Positions 26,505-35,461 of a stretch of 64,000 nucleotides of DNA are shown piece by piece. The stretch covers positions 35,451 to 99,450 of the forward strand of contig CALGGM010000042.1 of assembly GCA_937915925.1 (NCBI GenBank). The letters are read 5' to 3'. Origin of the DNA: an uncultured Clostridia bacterium (GTDB lineage: Bacteria; Bacillota; Clostridia; Christensenellales; CAG-138). The first letter of the stretch is position 1. Each line of letters starts with the position of its first letter. The notes under the pieces were generated by a model. It saw only the letters and a program-made list of their open reading frames with translations, was not told where the DNA came from and made no database searches. A program made the translations under genes and the position numbers.

Positions 26505-27408
26505 CGCGTTTCTCGCGGCAAACACGGAGCTTTCGCGGTCCAAGCTGCAAAAGCTGATCCGCTCGGGAGACGTTCTGATCAACGGATCGACCTGCAAGCC
26601 GAACGCGGAGGTGCGCATAGGCGACGCGATCCGCATCCGCTTTGAACCGGAGACCGGAGACGCGCTGCCGGAGCCAGAGAACATCCCGCTCGACGTCGTG
26701 TATGAGGACGACGATCTTGCCGTCATCAATAAGCCGAAGGGCATGGTCGTGCATCCGGCGCCGGGGAATCCGTCCGGCACGCTCGTAAACGCTCTTTTGT
26801 ACCGGTTTCGGGAGCTGTCGAAAAGCGGCGGCGAGATCCGGCCGGGCATCGTGCATCGGATCGATCGGCTGACAAGCGGGCTTCTGGTCGTCGCAAAAAA
26901 CGACGCCGCGCACGAAGCGCTCGCAAAGCAGTTCGCGCTGCATACCGCGCACCGCGAATATCTTTGTCTGGTGCACGGGAATCTTAAGGAGGACAGCGGC
27001 ACCGTCGACGCGCCGATCGGCAGACACAGGACCGACCGCAAGCGTATGGCGGTGACGGAGGACGGGCGGCGTGCTGTTACGCATTGGCGCGTGTTGCAGC
27101 GGTTCGGCACGGAAACGCTCTTGGACGTCAAGCTGGAAACCGGACGCACGCATCAGATCCGCGTGCATATGGCGTACATCAAACATCCGATCCTCGGCGA
27201 CGAGGTGTACGGCTCCGCATCGTCAAAGCTGGGACTGTCCGGACAGGCGCTGCACGGCTATCGGCTGACGTTCGTGCATCCGCGCACGGGGGAGGCGATG
27301 ACCTATACCGCGCCGCTGCCGGAGGATTTTACGGTGGCGCTGAAGAAGCTCGGCGGGCGGATCCCGGACGAGCTGTTTGATACGAATTCAGATAAAGGAG
27401 AATCATAA
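26452..27408 (+). CDS. rluD: RluD-family pseudouridine synthase
   Basis: Converts uridine to pseudouridine in large-subunit rRNA or tRNA. The 318-aa protein has an N-terminal S4 RNA-binding domain (SRIDAFLAANTELSRSKLQK) and a catalytic domain with HRIDRLTSGLLVVAKN. The Asp there is the catalytic residue (usual form HRLDxxTSG). It also has LETGRTHQIRVHMA and HPILGDEVYG. The ATG lies inside lspA after GGAGGAATCGG. lspA-rluD is a frequent pair in Firmicutes. The exact target uridine is not assignable. Confidence 0.92.
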   Translation: METETILLIAETEASRIDAFLAANTELSRSKLQKLIRSGDVLINGSTCKPNAEVRIGDAIRIRFEPETGDALPEPENIPLDVVYEDDDLAVINKPKGMVVHPAPGNPSGTLVNALLYRFRELSKSGGEIRPGIVHRIDRLTSGLLVVAKNDAAHEALAKQFALHTAHREYLCLVHGNLKEDSGTVDAPIGRHRTDRKRMAVTEDGRRAVTHWRVLQRFGTETLLDVKLETGRTHQIRVHMAYIKHPILGDEVYGSASSKLGLSGQALHGYRLTFVHPRTGEAMTYTAPLPEDFTVALKKLGGRIPDELFDTNSDKGES

Positions 27409-27409
27409 A

Positions 27410-29266
27410 ATGAGCAGAACAAAACGAACGATTGCGTTCCTGCTGGCATGCGTTATGCTGCTCGGCACGGTCGGATGTACCTTTTTTAGAAGGAAGGAGC
27501 AGCAGACCGCTGCGCCGACCGCCGCTGTGACCGAGAGACCGACCGCAAGACCGGCGCCGACCGCTGTTGCGACCGCCGTGCCGACAGAAGCTTCTGCAAC
27601 GGAAAAACCGCTGAATGAAGCGGAAGCGGCTTTCTGGGCGTTGGACGACGAGCTGTTTTTGAGCTTTGCCACCGCGGACATTACCTCTCTCGATCAGTAC
27701 TGCGCGGATCCCGCAAGCTTCGGCATCGACGAATCCACCGTTCCGGTGACCCTCGGCGAGTTCACCGAGGAGGCGAACAACGAGTGGATCGAGGAGTGCT
27801 ATACGTGGCGCGAGAAGCTGAACGCGATCGATCGGAGTCAGCTTTCCCCGCAGCTGCAGTTTGCGTACGATACGTACTGCCGCTATTTCGATCTTGAGAT
27901 CGAGTCGAAGGACTTTTTCTACTGCTATGAGCCGCTCGACGAATACGTCGGCCTGCACATGAACATGCCGCTGTTCTTCGGTTTGTATTCGTTCAAGGAC
28001 GAGACGGACATCAAAAATTATATGACGCTGCTTGCGGACATGCCGCGTTACTTCGGACAGGTGCTTGCGTTTGAACAGGAGCGCGCAAACCGCGGTCTGT
28101 TCATGACGGAAAAGATGCTCGACGTGATCCTTTCCGATCTGCAGACGGTTGCGGACAGCGGCGAAACCAGCTATCTGCACGGCACGTTCCGCGATGCGAT
28201 GGAAAAGCAGAAATACCTGACCGACGAACAGCGCGAGGCGTATATCGCGCAGAATGACGAGCTCGTCAAAACCGCGTGGGTCGAGGCGTATCAGCTCCTG
28301 CATGACGGTCTTGAGGCGCTTCGCCCGAAATGCCGCGCGCGCGCCGGCGCGTACGAGCAGGGCGGTATTGCGTACGACTACTATTGCTGGAAGCTGCGCG
28401 CGGAAGCCGCGAACAACCGCACCGTTCCCGAGGAGATCAGCTTCCTTGAGGACTGCAACAGGACGCTCTACACCGTTCTGATGTCGTCCGTAATGAACTG
28501 CTATTCCGATATGATGGCGGTTCTTGCAGGCGAGAAGAAGCTTACCACGGGTTCTCTGGAAAGCGACGAAGCGTATCTGAGGACGCTCATGCCGCAGCTC
28601 GTTCCGCCGATGCCCGAGGTCGAAGTGACCTACACCGAGGTGCCGGAGGAGCTGCAGGACAGCTTCTCGCCCGCGGCATACCTTACGCCGCCGCTCGATG
28701 ACTATCGGCACAATATCATTCTGACGAATCCGGGCGATCAGGAGGACTACACCATTTCGACGCTTGCGCATGAGGGCTTCCCGGGACATATGTTCCAGTT
28801 CACCTATCAGTATTCGCTCGGCACGATCCCGAAGTTCCAGCTGATGATCGAAACCAACGGGTATGCCGAATCATGGTCGACCAATATGGAATGGAACATC
28901 GCGCAGATCAATGAGAAATACGGCACGGATCTCTGCGTCGCGAACTTTACGAACGAATACGTGAGCTCCGTTCTGCTGATGATCGTATCGCTGAAGGTCA
29001 ACGGGCAGGGCGCATCCTTGGACGAGATCAAAACGTACCTGAGCAAATGGGGACTGGATGATTACGCGGAAACATTCTACGATCACGCGATCGATCTGCC
29101 CATTTATCTGTTCAAGTATGCCGGCGGCTTCTGCGAGCTCTTCTCGCTCACCAACCGGTTCGCGGACAGCGACAAGGTCCCGTTCTTTACGGAGTATCTG
29201 AGCTGGGGCCCTGGGTATTTCGATCTGCTCGACGAGCGGATGCAGGCTTGGGCAAGCGCAAAATAA
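27410..29266 (+). CDS. DUF885-type lipoprotein, putative zinc peptidase
   Basis: The 618-aa secreted lipoprotein has a signal peptide ending at LLGTVGC (Cys23), a Pro/Thr/Ala-rich spacer to about residue 65, then a long helical domain. Near the C-terminal third lies AHEGFPGHMFQ, an HE..PGH motif typical of DUF885 proteins and reminiscent of gluzincin metallopeptidases. A distal Glu region follows. Substrate is unknown; an extracellular peptidase or carboxypeptidase is the usual inference. The start is the ATG after AAAGGAGAATCATAAA. It converges on nothing and is followed by the valS T-box. Confidence 0.82.
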   Translation: MSRTKRTIAFLLACVMLLGTVGCTFFRRKEQQTAAPTAAVTERPTARPAPTAVATAVPTEASATEKPLNEAEAAFWALDDELFLSFATADITSLDQYCADPASFGIDESTVPVTLGEFTEEANNEWIEECYTWREKLNAIDRSQLSPQLQFAYDTYCRYFDLEIESKDFFYCYEPLDEYVGLHMNMPLFFGLYSFKDETDIKNYMTLLADMPRYFGQVLAFEQERANRGLFMTEKMLDVILSDLQTVADSGETSYLHGTFRDAMEKQKYLTDEQREAYIAQNDELVKTAWVEAYQLLHDGLEALRPKCRARAGAYEQGGIAYDYYCWKLRAEAANNRTVPEEISFLEDCNRTLYTVLMSSVMNCYSDMMAVLAGEKKLTTGSLESDEAYLRTLMPQLVPPMPEVEVTYTEVPEELQDSFSPAAYLTPPLDDYRHNIILTNPGDQEDYTISTLAHEGFPGHMFQFTYQYSLGTIPKFQLMIETNGYAESWSTNMEWNIAQINEKYGTDLCVANFTNEYVSSVLLMIVSLKVNGQGASLDEIKTYLSKWGLDDYAETFYDHAIDLPIYLFKYAGGFCELFSLTNRFADSDKVPFFTEYLSWGPGYFDLLDERMQAWASAK

Positions 29267-29270
29267 ACGC

Positions 29271-29298
29271 TTGACAAGCGTGAAAAATGTGATAAACT
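29271..29298 (+). promoter_or_regulatory. Promoter of the valS leader
   Basis: TTGACA (29271-29276), 16-bp spacer, TAAACT (29293-29298). It begins right after the DUF885 gene stop and sets the T-box leader as a separate transcript. Confidence 0.7.
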
Positions 29299-29304
29299 GC
29301 ATAA

Positions 29305-29532
29305 AAAGGCTTTGAAAAAGAGGAGTACGCGCTTTTGCCGTCAGAGATCCGTTCCATGGCTGAAAGAACGGTCGGAGATAAAACGCGGAAGGTCGCTTTT
29401 GAGCCGATGCGGCGAACGGAGTAACCGCATCCGGTCGCCCCGTTATCGGCTCAGAGAGAAACGGATTCTTTCCGTTTAACAAAGGTGGTACCGCGAACGC
29501 TCACTTCGTCCTTTGACGGAGTGAGCGTATTG
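29305..29532 (+). promoter_or_regulatory. T-box riboswitch controlling valS
   Basis: tRNA-sensing leader. The AGTA-type GA motif sits at about 29323. Stem I carries the specifier loop AAGGTCGC with Val codon GTC at 29392-29394. The conserved T-box AAAGGTGGTACCGCGA is at 29481-29496. A terminator stem (CGCTCACTTCGTC / GACGGAGTGAGCG, about 29498-29527) ends in a T-rich tract. Uncharged tRNA-Val (GAC) should pair with GTC and, through its free 3' end, with the T-box, which favours the antiterminator and valS expression. The Val specifier agrees with the downstream gene. Confidence 0.92.
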
Positions 29533-29552
29533 ATTTTAAAGGAGTTGGTACA

Positions 29553-32180
29553 ATGAACACAGAGATGCCGAAAACCTATGACCCCGCAAGCGTGGAGCAT
29601 GTGTGGTACGAAAAGTGGGAGCGAAACGGGTATTTTCACGCCGCGCCGAACCCCGACAAGACGCCGTTTACGATCGTGATTCCGCCGCCCAACATCACGG
29701 GCAAGCTCCATATGGGGCACGCGCTGGACAACACGCTGCAGGATACGATCATTCGCTACAAGCGCATGAGCGGCTTTGAAACGCTGTGGCTTCCCGGAAC
29801 GGACCACGCGTCGATCGCGACGGAGGTCAAGATCGTCGAAGCGCTCGCAAAGGAAGGTCTGACCAAGAAGGACATCGGGCGCGAAGCGTTTTTGAAGCGC
29901 GCGTGGGAATGGCGCGCCAAGTACGGCGGAACGATCGTAAAGCAGCTCCGCAAGATGGGCTCCTCGTGTGATTGGGAGCGCGAACGCTTCACGATGGACG
30001 AGGGATGCAACCGCGCCGTGGTACGCGTGTTTAAGAACCTCTACGACAAGGGCCTCATCTATCGCGGCAATCGCATCATCAACTGGTGCCCGGACTGCAA
30101 GACCGCGCTGTCCGATGCCGAGGTCGAATATGAAAGTCAGGACAGCCATCTCTGGCATATCCGCTACGACGCGCCGGACAAGTCCTATTCGATCACGGTC
30201 GCGACGACGCGTCCGGAGACGATGCTCGGCGATACCGCGATCGCGGTGAACCCTGAGGATCCGCGCTACAGGGACATCGTCGGCAAGACCGTCGTGCTTC
30301 CGCTCGTGAACCGCGAGATCCCGATCGTCGGCGACGAATACTGCGAGATGGAATTCGGCACCGGCGCCGTGAAGATCACGCCTGCGCATGACCCGAACGA
30401 CTTCGAGGTCGGCAAGCGCCATAACCTTCCCGTGCTTCGCGTGTTCACCGACGACGGACACGTCAACGAAGAGGGCGGCAAGTACTGCGGACAGGACCGT
30501 TTCGAATGCCGCAAGAACATCGTGAACGACCTCAGGGAAAGCGGCAACCTCGTAAAGATCGAGGATTACACGCACAATGTCGGCACCTGCTACCGCTGCC
30601 ATACGACGATCGAAACGATCGTTTCGAAGCAGTGGTTCGTGGATATGAAGCCGCTTGCGGAGCCCGCGCTTGAAATGGTGCGCTCCGGCAAGGTGAAATT
30701 CGTACCGGAACGGTTCGACAAGAACTATTATCATTGGATGGAGAACATCCGCGACTGGTGCATCTCGCGTCAGCTCTGGTGGGGTCACCGCATTCCGGTG
30801 TATTACTGCGACGACTGCGGCGGCACGTTCTGCGAAGAGACCGCCCCCGAACGTTGTCCGAACTGCGGCGGAAAGCTTCGGCAGGATGAGGACGTTCTCG
30901 ACACCTGGTTCTCCTCGGGGCTTTGGCCGTTCTCCACGCTCGGTTGGCCGGAGGAGACGGAGGAGCTCAAATACTTCTATCCGACCGATACGCTCGTGAC
31001 CGGCTACGACATTATCACGTTCTGGATCTCCCGCATGATCACGTTTGCGGCGGAGGTCATGAAGGAGGAGCCGTTCAAGACCGTGTATGTCCACGGGCTT
31101 GTGCGCGACAGTCTCGGCAGAAAGATGAGTAAGTCTTTGGGCAACGGCATCGATCCGCTCGACATCATCGGGAAATACGGCGCCGACTCTCTGCGCTTCT
31201 CGCTTGTCACCGGCAACGCCGCGGGCAACGATATGCGCTTCTATAATGAAAAGGTGGAAGCGGCGCGCAATTTCTGCAACAAGGTTTACAACGCCGCGCG
31301 CTTCGTGCTGATGAACATCGACGAGGACACGACGCCGGAGTTTGACGAGAGCAGGCTTTCGATCATCGACAAGTGGATCCTTGCGCAACTCGACCGCACG
31401 GTTCACGAGGTGACGGCGCATCTGGACGCGTACGATCTGAACCTTGCCGCGGAGAAGATTTACGACTTCATCTGGGGCACACTGTGCGACTGGTACATCG
31501 AGCTTGCGAAGCCGTCCCTGTACAGTGACGACGCGGAGGAGAAGAAGCGCGTTTCGTCCGTGCTGCTCTACGTGCTGTCCACGTCGATGAAGCTGCTGCA
31601 TCCGTTCATGCCGTTCATCACCGAGGAACTGTATCAGCGGCTTCCGGGACACGAAGAAACGATCATGCTTTGTGCATGGCCGAAGGCGTCCGAAACGCCG
31701 CGGTTCGAGGCGGAGGAGGCATGCACGGAAACGTTGAAGGACGTCGTTCGCGCGATCCGCAATGTGCGCGCGGAACGCAAGGTGCCGGTAGGCTTGAAGA
31801 TTCGGGCAAAGCTCGTTGTGCCGGATCCCGCTGCGTTCGGCTCGGTTGAGAAGCTTTTGATGAAGCTGATCGGCGCGGAATCGGTACAGATCACCGACGA
31901 GCGCGGCGACGTGCAGAAGACGGACGTGCATCTTGTGTGCAACGGCGCGGAGGCGTACATCCCGCTTGCCTCGCTGGTCGATCTCGATGAGGAACGCGCA
32001 AGGATCGATAAGGAGATCGAGCGCGTGAAGGGCGAGGTCGCGCGCGCCGAAGGGAAGCTCTCCAACGAGAAGTTCGTTGCGAAAGCGCCTGAAGCGGTCG
32101 TGAACGAGGAGCGCAGAAAGCTCGATGCGGCAAAGGAGATGCTTGCGCGTCTTACGGAACGCCGTCAGGACCTGAACTGA
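29553..32180 (+). CDS. valS: Valine--tRNA ligase
   Basis: Charges tRNA-Val and edits mischarged Thr. The 875-aa class I synthetase has the HIGH-type motif in PPNITGKLHMGHALD and the editing (CP1) domain with TTRPETMLGDTAIAV. Zinc-binding Cys pairs lie in YYCDDCGGTFC and CPNCGGKLR. The KMSKS loop is GRKMSKSLGNGIDP, and an anticodon helical bundle and C-terminal coiled coil (about residues 805-875) follow. The ATG follows AAAGGAGTTGGTACA. It is under T-box control. A 957-residue open frame on the opposite strand is an artefact of codon bias. Confidence 0.97.
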   Translation: MNTEMPKTYDPASVEHVWYEKWERNGYFHAAPNPDKTPFTIVIPPPNITGKLHMGHALDNTLQDTIIRYKRMSGFETLWLPGTDHASIATEVKIVEALAKEGLTKKDIGREAFLKRAWEWRAKYGGTIVKQLRKMGSSCDWERERFTMDEGCNRAVVRVFKNLYDKGLIYRGNRIINWCPDCKTALSDAEVEYESQDSHLWHIRYDAPDKSYSITVATTRPETMLGDTAIAVNPEDPRYRDIVGKTVVLPLVNREIPIVGDEYCEMEFGTGAVKITPAHDPNDFEVGKRHNLPVLRVFTDDGHVNEEGGKYCGQDRFECRKNIVNDLRESGNLVKIEDYTHNVGTCYRCHTTIETIVSKQWFVDMKPLAEPALEMVRSGKVKFVPERFDKNYYHWMENIRDWCISRQLWWGHRIPVYYCDDCGGTFCEETAPERCPNCGGKLRQDEDVLDTWFSSGLWPFSTLGWPEETEELKYFYPTDTLVTGYDIITFWISRMITFAAEVMKEEPFKTVYVHGLVRDSLGRKMSKSLGNGIDPLDIIGKYGADSLRFSLVTGNAAGNDMRFYNEKVEAARNFCNKVYNAARFVLMNIDEDTTPEFDESRLSIIDKWILAQLDRTVHEVTAHLDAYDLNLAAEKIYDFIWGTLCDWYIELAKPSLYSDDAEEKKRVSSVLLYVLSTSMKLLHPFMPFITEELYQRLPGHEETIMLCAWPKASETPRFEAEEACTETLKDVVRAIRNVRAERKVPVGLKIRAKLVVPDPAAFGSVEKLLMKLIGAESVQITDERGDVQKTDVHLVCNGAEAYIPLASLVDLDEERARIDKEIERVKGEVARAEGKLSNEKFVAKAPEAVVNEERRKLDAAKEMLARLTERRQDLN

Positions 32181-32184
32181 ACGG

Positions 32185-32226
32185 ACACGGGGGAGGAGAA
32201 CACGCCTCCCCTGTATAGCATTTTTA
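32185..32226 (+). terminator. Terminator after valS
   Basis: GGGGGAGG / CCTCCCC stem with an AGAACACG loop and a TTTTT tract a few bases on. The gap before the T-run makes it moderately strong. Confidence 0.6.
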
Positions 32227-32247
32227 GGCACGAAAGGAGAACAAACC

Positions 32248-32745
32248 ATGGAAACGACCCCGATCACCGTACCGCAGGCGGATACGAACGAAAAGCTCAT
32301 GCAGATGTTTGAGGAGCTTCGCACCTACGAAAAAAAGAATCTGCGCATCAACCGCATCCGGATGCTGTGCTCCGGCTTAGGCTTGCTGATCCTGATCGTC
32401 GCGCTGATCATCGGTCTGTCTTATGTGGGAACGGTGGTGTCCAAGGTCAACGATGTGTCCAAGATCGCGATCGTGACCGTGAACAACATCAATACGATCG
32501 CGGAACAGATCACCAAGGTCGATCTTGAAAAGCTTGGCAAGTCTTTGCAGAGCATTGCGGACATGGGCGAGGTGACCTTGCGGCAGGTGAGCACCGCGAC
32601 GGAAGGGCTGGACGAGCTTGTGAAGGACGCGGACGAAGCGATGCAGCACATCAACAGCGTGAACTTTCAGGATCTGAACAACGGAATTAAAGAGCTGAAC
32701 GACGTACTGGAGCCGATCGCAAAGTTTTTCAATGTGTTCCGCTGA
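32248..32745 (+). CDS. Single-pass membrane protein with C-terminal helical region
   Basis: The 165-aa protein has a cytoplasmic N-terminus of about 40 residues, one TM helix (LCSGLGLLILIVALIIGLSY, about residues 40-60), and a long amphipathic helical domain, VVSKVNDVSKIAIVTVNNIN and onward. That domain resembles the coiled coils of DUF948 or methyl-accepting proteins. No catalytic motif is visible. Start ATG follows GAAAGGAGAACAAACC. It stands alone between valS and a tRNA array, with an A-rich stretch after the stop. Function unknown. Confidence 0.75.
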   Translation: METTPITVPQADTNEKLMQMFEELRTYEKKNLRINRIRMLCSGLGLLILIVALIIGLSYVGTVVSKVNDVSKIAIVTVNNINTIAEQITKVDLEKLGKSLQSIADMGEVTLRQVSTATEGLDELVKDADEAMQHINSVNFQDLNNGIKELNDVLEPIAKFFNVFR

Positions 32746-32778
32746 TCGAAAAAGATTTTGAAAAAACAAAAAAAGTTG

Positions 32779-32807
32779 TTGACATTTTCCGCAGAATGTA
32801 GTATTCT
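32779..32807 (+). promoter_or_regulatory. Promoter of the seven-tRNA array
   Basis: TTGACA (32779-32784), 17-bp spacer, TATTCT (32802-32807), 30 bp before tRNA-Pro. A strong -35 is expected for stable RNA genes. Confidence 0.8.
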
Positions 32808-32837
32808 AATCAAGCCGTTTGAAGTTCGTGTGAGTTT

Positions 32838-32914
32838 CGGGGTGTAGCGCAGTCCGGTAGCGCACGTGCTTTGGGAGCATGGGGCCGGAGGTTCAAATCC
32901 TCTCACCCCGACCA
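32838..32914 (+). tRNA. tRNA-Pro (UGG)
   Basis: Cloverleaf with acceptor CGGGGTG / CACCCCG and anticodon TGG in loop TTTGGGA. The T-loop is GTTCAAATC, and CCA is encoded. First gene of the array. Confidence 0.95.
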
Positions 32915-32930
32915 AAACGGCTTGATGCGT

Positions 32931-33005
32931 GGTCCCGTGGTCAAGTGGTTAAGACACCGCCCTTTCACGGCGGCTACAGGAGTTCGAATCTCCTCGGGAT
33001 CACCA
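32931..33005 (+). tRNA. tRNA-Glu (UUC)
   Basis: Acceptor GGTCCCG / CGGGATC, anticodon stem CCGCC / GGCGG with loop CTTTCAC (anticodon TTC), T-loop GTTCGAATC, CCA encoded. Confidence 0.95.
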
Positions 33006-33023
33006 TTTTCCTTCAGGAAACAA

Positions 33024-33100
33024 GGGCCTTTAGCTCAGTTGGTCAGAGCGGTCGGCTCATAACCGATTGGTCCGGGGTTCAAGTCCCTGAAGGCCCACCA
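33024..33100 (+). tRNA. tRNA-Met or tRNA-Ile2 (CAU)
   Basis: Acceptor GGGCCTT / AAGGCCC, anticodon loop CTCATAA (CAT), T-loop GTTCAAGTC, CCA encoded. It lacks initiator features such as a mismatched first acceptor pair. It could be elongator Met, or Ile2 if lysidinylated. Confidence 0.9.
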
Positions 33101-33105
33101 AGAGT

Positions 33106-33182
33106 GGCCCGGTAGTTCAGTTGGTTAGAATGCCAGCCTGTCACGCTGGAGGTCAGGGGTTCGAGCCCCCTTCGGGTCGCCA
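33106..33182 (+). tRNA. tRNA-Asp (GUC)
   Basis: Acceptor GGCCCGG / TCGGGTC with G discriminator, anticodon GTC in CTGTCAC, T-loop GTTCGAGCC, CCA encoded. Confidence 0.95.
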
Positions 33183-33190
33183 CTTTTTCT

Positions 33191-33265
33191 GCCGGCGTAG
33201 CTCAATGGCAGAGCAACTGATTTGTAATCAGTAGGTTGTTGGTTCGACTCCGATCGCCGGCTCCA
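33191..33265 (+). tRNA. tRNA-Thr (UGU)
   Basis: Acceptor GCCGGCG / CGCCGGC, anticodon stem ACTGA / TCAGT with loop TTTGTAA (TGT), T-loop GTTCGACTC, CCA encoded. Confidence 0.95.
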
Positions 33266-33298
33266 ACACGACTTTGATAACTGAATACGGTATTTCGT

Positions 33299-33383
<85 letters not shown>

Positions 33384-33389
33384 CAATAC

Positions 33390-33476
33390 GCGGGAATGGC
33401 GGAATTGGCAGACGCGCACGGTTCAGGTCCGTGTGAAAGCAATTTCATGCAGGTTCAAGTCCTGTTTCCCGCACCA
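33390..33476 (+). tRNA. tRNA-Leu (CAG)
   Basis: Class II tRNA with a long variable arm. Acceptor GCGGGAA / TTCCCGC, anticodon stem CACGG / CCGTG with loop TTCAGGT (CAG), CCA encoded. Last gene of the array. Confidence 0.95.
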
Positions 33477-33480
33477 ACAA

Positions 33481-33519
33481 AAACGCCTCTTTTGTCTATC
33501 AGATAAAAGGGGCGTTTTT
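33481..33519 (+). terminator. Terminator of the first tRNA array
   Basis: AAACGCCTCTTTT pairs with AAAAGGGGCGTTT and is followed by T residues. The loop-side sequence TTTTGTCTATCA recurs in the terminator of the second tRNA array. Confidence 0.85.
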
Positions 33520-33614
33520 GAACGATGTCGACTACGGCAATTGAAAGTGGCAAGCATCACTTTACGCCCTCAACTGTCGTATTTTACAGATGCTTTTGGT
33601 TTTCGGAGAACGAT

Positions 33615-34973
33615 ATGGAAAGAGAAATCAATTTTACAAACGGAAAGATTCTGTCGCCGCTGATCAAGTTTATGCTGCCAGTGTTCTTTGCGATGCTGCT
33701 GCAGGCGATGTACGGCGCGGTCGATCTGTTGATCGTCGGGCAGTTTGCACAGTCGCTGGACGTTTCGGCGGTTTCGACCGGTTCGCAGATGATGATGACG
33801 ATCACAAACCTCGTCACAAGCTTTGCCATGGGCACGACGATCCTGCTGGCGCAGCGTATCGGCGAGGGCCGCGGCAAGGAAGGCGGGGAAGTGGTCGGCA
33901 GCAGCATCTGTCTGTTCGGCGTGATCGCGCTCACGTTTACGGGACTTTTGCCGCTGCTCGCGGGTCCTTTGAGCAGCGTCATGAACGCGCCGGAGGAAGC
34001 GTTCGACGCGACGGTCTCCTATATCCGTATCTGCGGATTCGGCTCCGTCTTCATCATTGCGTATAATCTGATCGGCAGTATCTTCCGCGGGATCGGCGAT
34101 TCGAAAACTCCGCTTATCACCGTATTGATCGCATGCGTGTGCAATATCGCGGGCGATCTGCTGCTCGTCGCCGTGTTCCACATGGGAACCGCAGGCGCGG
34201 CGATCGCAACCGTTGCAGCGCAGGCGATCAGCGTTGTGATCTCACTTCTGATCCTGCGCAAACGCACGCTGCCGTTTTCGTTCGAGCGGAAGGACATTCG
34301 CTTCCGAGGAGGCATCATCCGTCGCGTGACCGCGCTGGGACTTCCGATCGCGCTGCAGGATCTGCTTGTAGGAATTTCATTCCTCGTGCTGCTTGCAATC
34401 GTGAACGATCTCGGGCTGACGCCGTCCGCGGGGGTCGGCGTTGCGGAGCGCGTGTGCGGATTCATCATGCTGATTCCCGCGGCGTTCATGCAGGCGATGG
34501 CGGCTTTTGCGGCACAGAACATCGGAGCGGGGAAGTACGACCGCGCAAAACGCGCGCTGTGGTACGCCGTCGGCGTCTCGACCGCGCTTGCCGTCGTCAT
34601 GTTTGCCGTTACGTTCTGGCGCGGCGATCTGCTTGCCGGTATCTTCTCGAACGATCCGACGGTCATTGCGGCGGGTGCGGACTATCTCAAGGCGTACGCA
34701 ATCGACTGCCTTTTGACGTGCTTCCTGTTCTGCTTCATCGGGTTCTTCAACGGGCTCGGCATGACGCGGTTTGTGATGGTGCAGGGCATCGTCGGCGCGT
34801 TTCTCGTGCGTATTCCGGTAGCGTTTCTCATGAGCCGCGAAATCCCGGTGTCCATGTTCCATATCGGGCTCGCCACGCCGTGCTCCACGGTGCTGCAGGT
34901 TGCCATGTGCCTGATCTGCTTTGCGATCGTCAACAAAAAATACAGGCGAACCATGCCGCCTGTACAGGATTAA
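33615..34973 (+). CDS. MATE family multidrug/metabolite efflux protein
   Basis: Sodium- or proton-coupled exporter of 452 aa with about 12 hydrophobic segments arranged as two related halves. The N-terminus, LIKFMLPVFFAMLLQAMYGAVD, and the following LLIVGQF are typical of MATE proteins. GAAIATVAAQAISVVISLLI and a second-half counterpart also fit. The start chosen is the ATG after TTCGGAGAACGAT; an upstream in-frame ATG would add 30 polar residues that do not belong to the family. Substrate unknown. It stands alone after the tRNA array. Confidence 0.9.
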   Translation: MEREINFTNGKILSPLIKFMLPVFFAMLLQAMYGAVDLLIVGQFAQSLDVSAVSTGSQMMMTITNLVTSFAMGTTILLAQRIGEGRGKEGGEVVGSSICLFGVIALTFTGLLPLLAGPLSSVMNAPEEAFDATVSYIRICGFGSVFIIAYNLIGSIFRGIGDSKTPLITVLIACVCNIAGDLLLVAVFHMGTAGAAIATVAAQAISVVISLLILRKRTLPFSFERKDIRFRGGIIRRVTALGLPIALQDLLVGISFLVLLAIVNDLGLTPSAGVGVAERVCGFIMLIPAAFMQAMAAFAAQNIGAGKYDRAKRALWYAVGVSTALAVVMFAVTFWRGDLLAGIFSNDPTVIAAGADYLKAYAIDCLLTCFLFCFIGFFNGLGMTRFVMVQGIVGAFLVRIPVAFLMSREIPVSMFHIGLATPCSTVLQVAMCLICFAIVNKKYRRTMPPVQD

Positions 34974-34980
34974 AAAATGA

Positions 34981-35007
34981 ATCCCTTTCCTGCGCGGAAA
35001 GAGATTA
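34981..35007. terminator. Weak bidirectional hairpin between MATE and GtrA genes
   Basis: ATCCCTTTCC / GGAAAGAGAT with a TGCGC loop separates two convergent genes. It has a flanking A-run on the left (minus-strand T-run) and an AT-rich right flank. Confidence 0.45.
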
Positions 35008-35011
35008 TTTA

Positions 35012-35461
35012 TTACACCTCGGGTTCGGACGTCTCGACGTCCTTCTGCGCATCCTTCGCTGCAAGATCGTTGGTATCGATCGAATTGCGGAAGACCACGA
35101 AGCGCTGGTACGGAAACTCCGTCGCAAGGTTCAGGAGCATATTGATGATCGTAACGAGGTATTCGTTCCAGCCGAGCTTCGTCGTCAGATAGTGCTCTAA
35201 AAGCGTTGAGAGCGGCGTAAAGACGCAATAGTACGCGAAGACGAGCAGCATTGCCTTCGGCACGTTCGACGCGCTTTTGAACGTGTAGCGGCGGTTGATC
35301 GTGAAGTTCCAAAGCACGGACAGAACAAGCGCGATGAGATAGCTCACCCAGTAGTTCCAGTGCAGCAGCTCGTTCATCAGCGTAAAGCTGCCGAACTCGA
35401 TGAGACCCGCGGAAGCGGCGATCAGTATGTATTTGACGGTTCGTAAGAATTCTTTATGCAT
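35012..35461 (-). CDS. GtrA-like membrane protein
   Basis: Four-TM protein of 149 aa (YILIAASAGLIEFGSFTLMN, LIALVLSVLWNFTINRRYTF). The NFTINRRYTF segment after helix 2 is a GtrA/DPMS signature. These proteins are thought to flip or anchor polyprenyl-linked sugars used in wall or membrane glycosylation. The start is best placed at the ATG at 35461 after a GAGG; TTG and ATG codons 5 and 3 codons upstream are possible. It overlaps the end of the preceding small gene and is last in the radC operon. The tail ends with acidic residues. Confidence 0.85.
   Translation of the reverse strand: MHKEFLRTVKYILIAASAGLIEFGSFTLMNELLHWNYWVSYLIALVLSVLWNFTINRRYTFKSASNVPKAMLLVFAYYCVFTPLSTLLEHYLTTKLGWNEYLVTIINMLLNLATEFPYQRFVVFRNSIDTNDLAAKDAQKDVETSEPEV

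Noticed and set aside
29451..32324. 957-codon open frame on the minus strand opposite valS
   Set aside because: It is Arg/His/Leu/Val-rich low-quality sequence with no domain, lies entirely opposite a clear valS and its T-box, and follows the pattern of codon-bias shadows in this GC-rich DNA.
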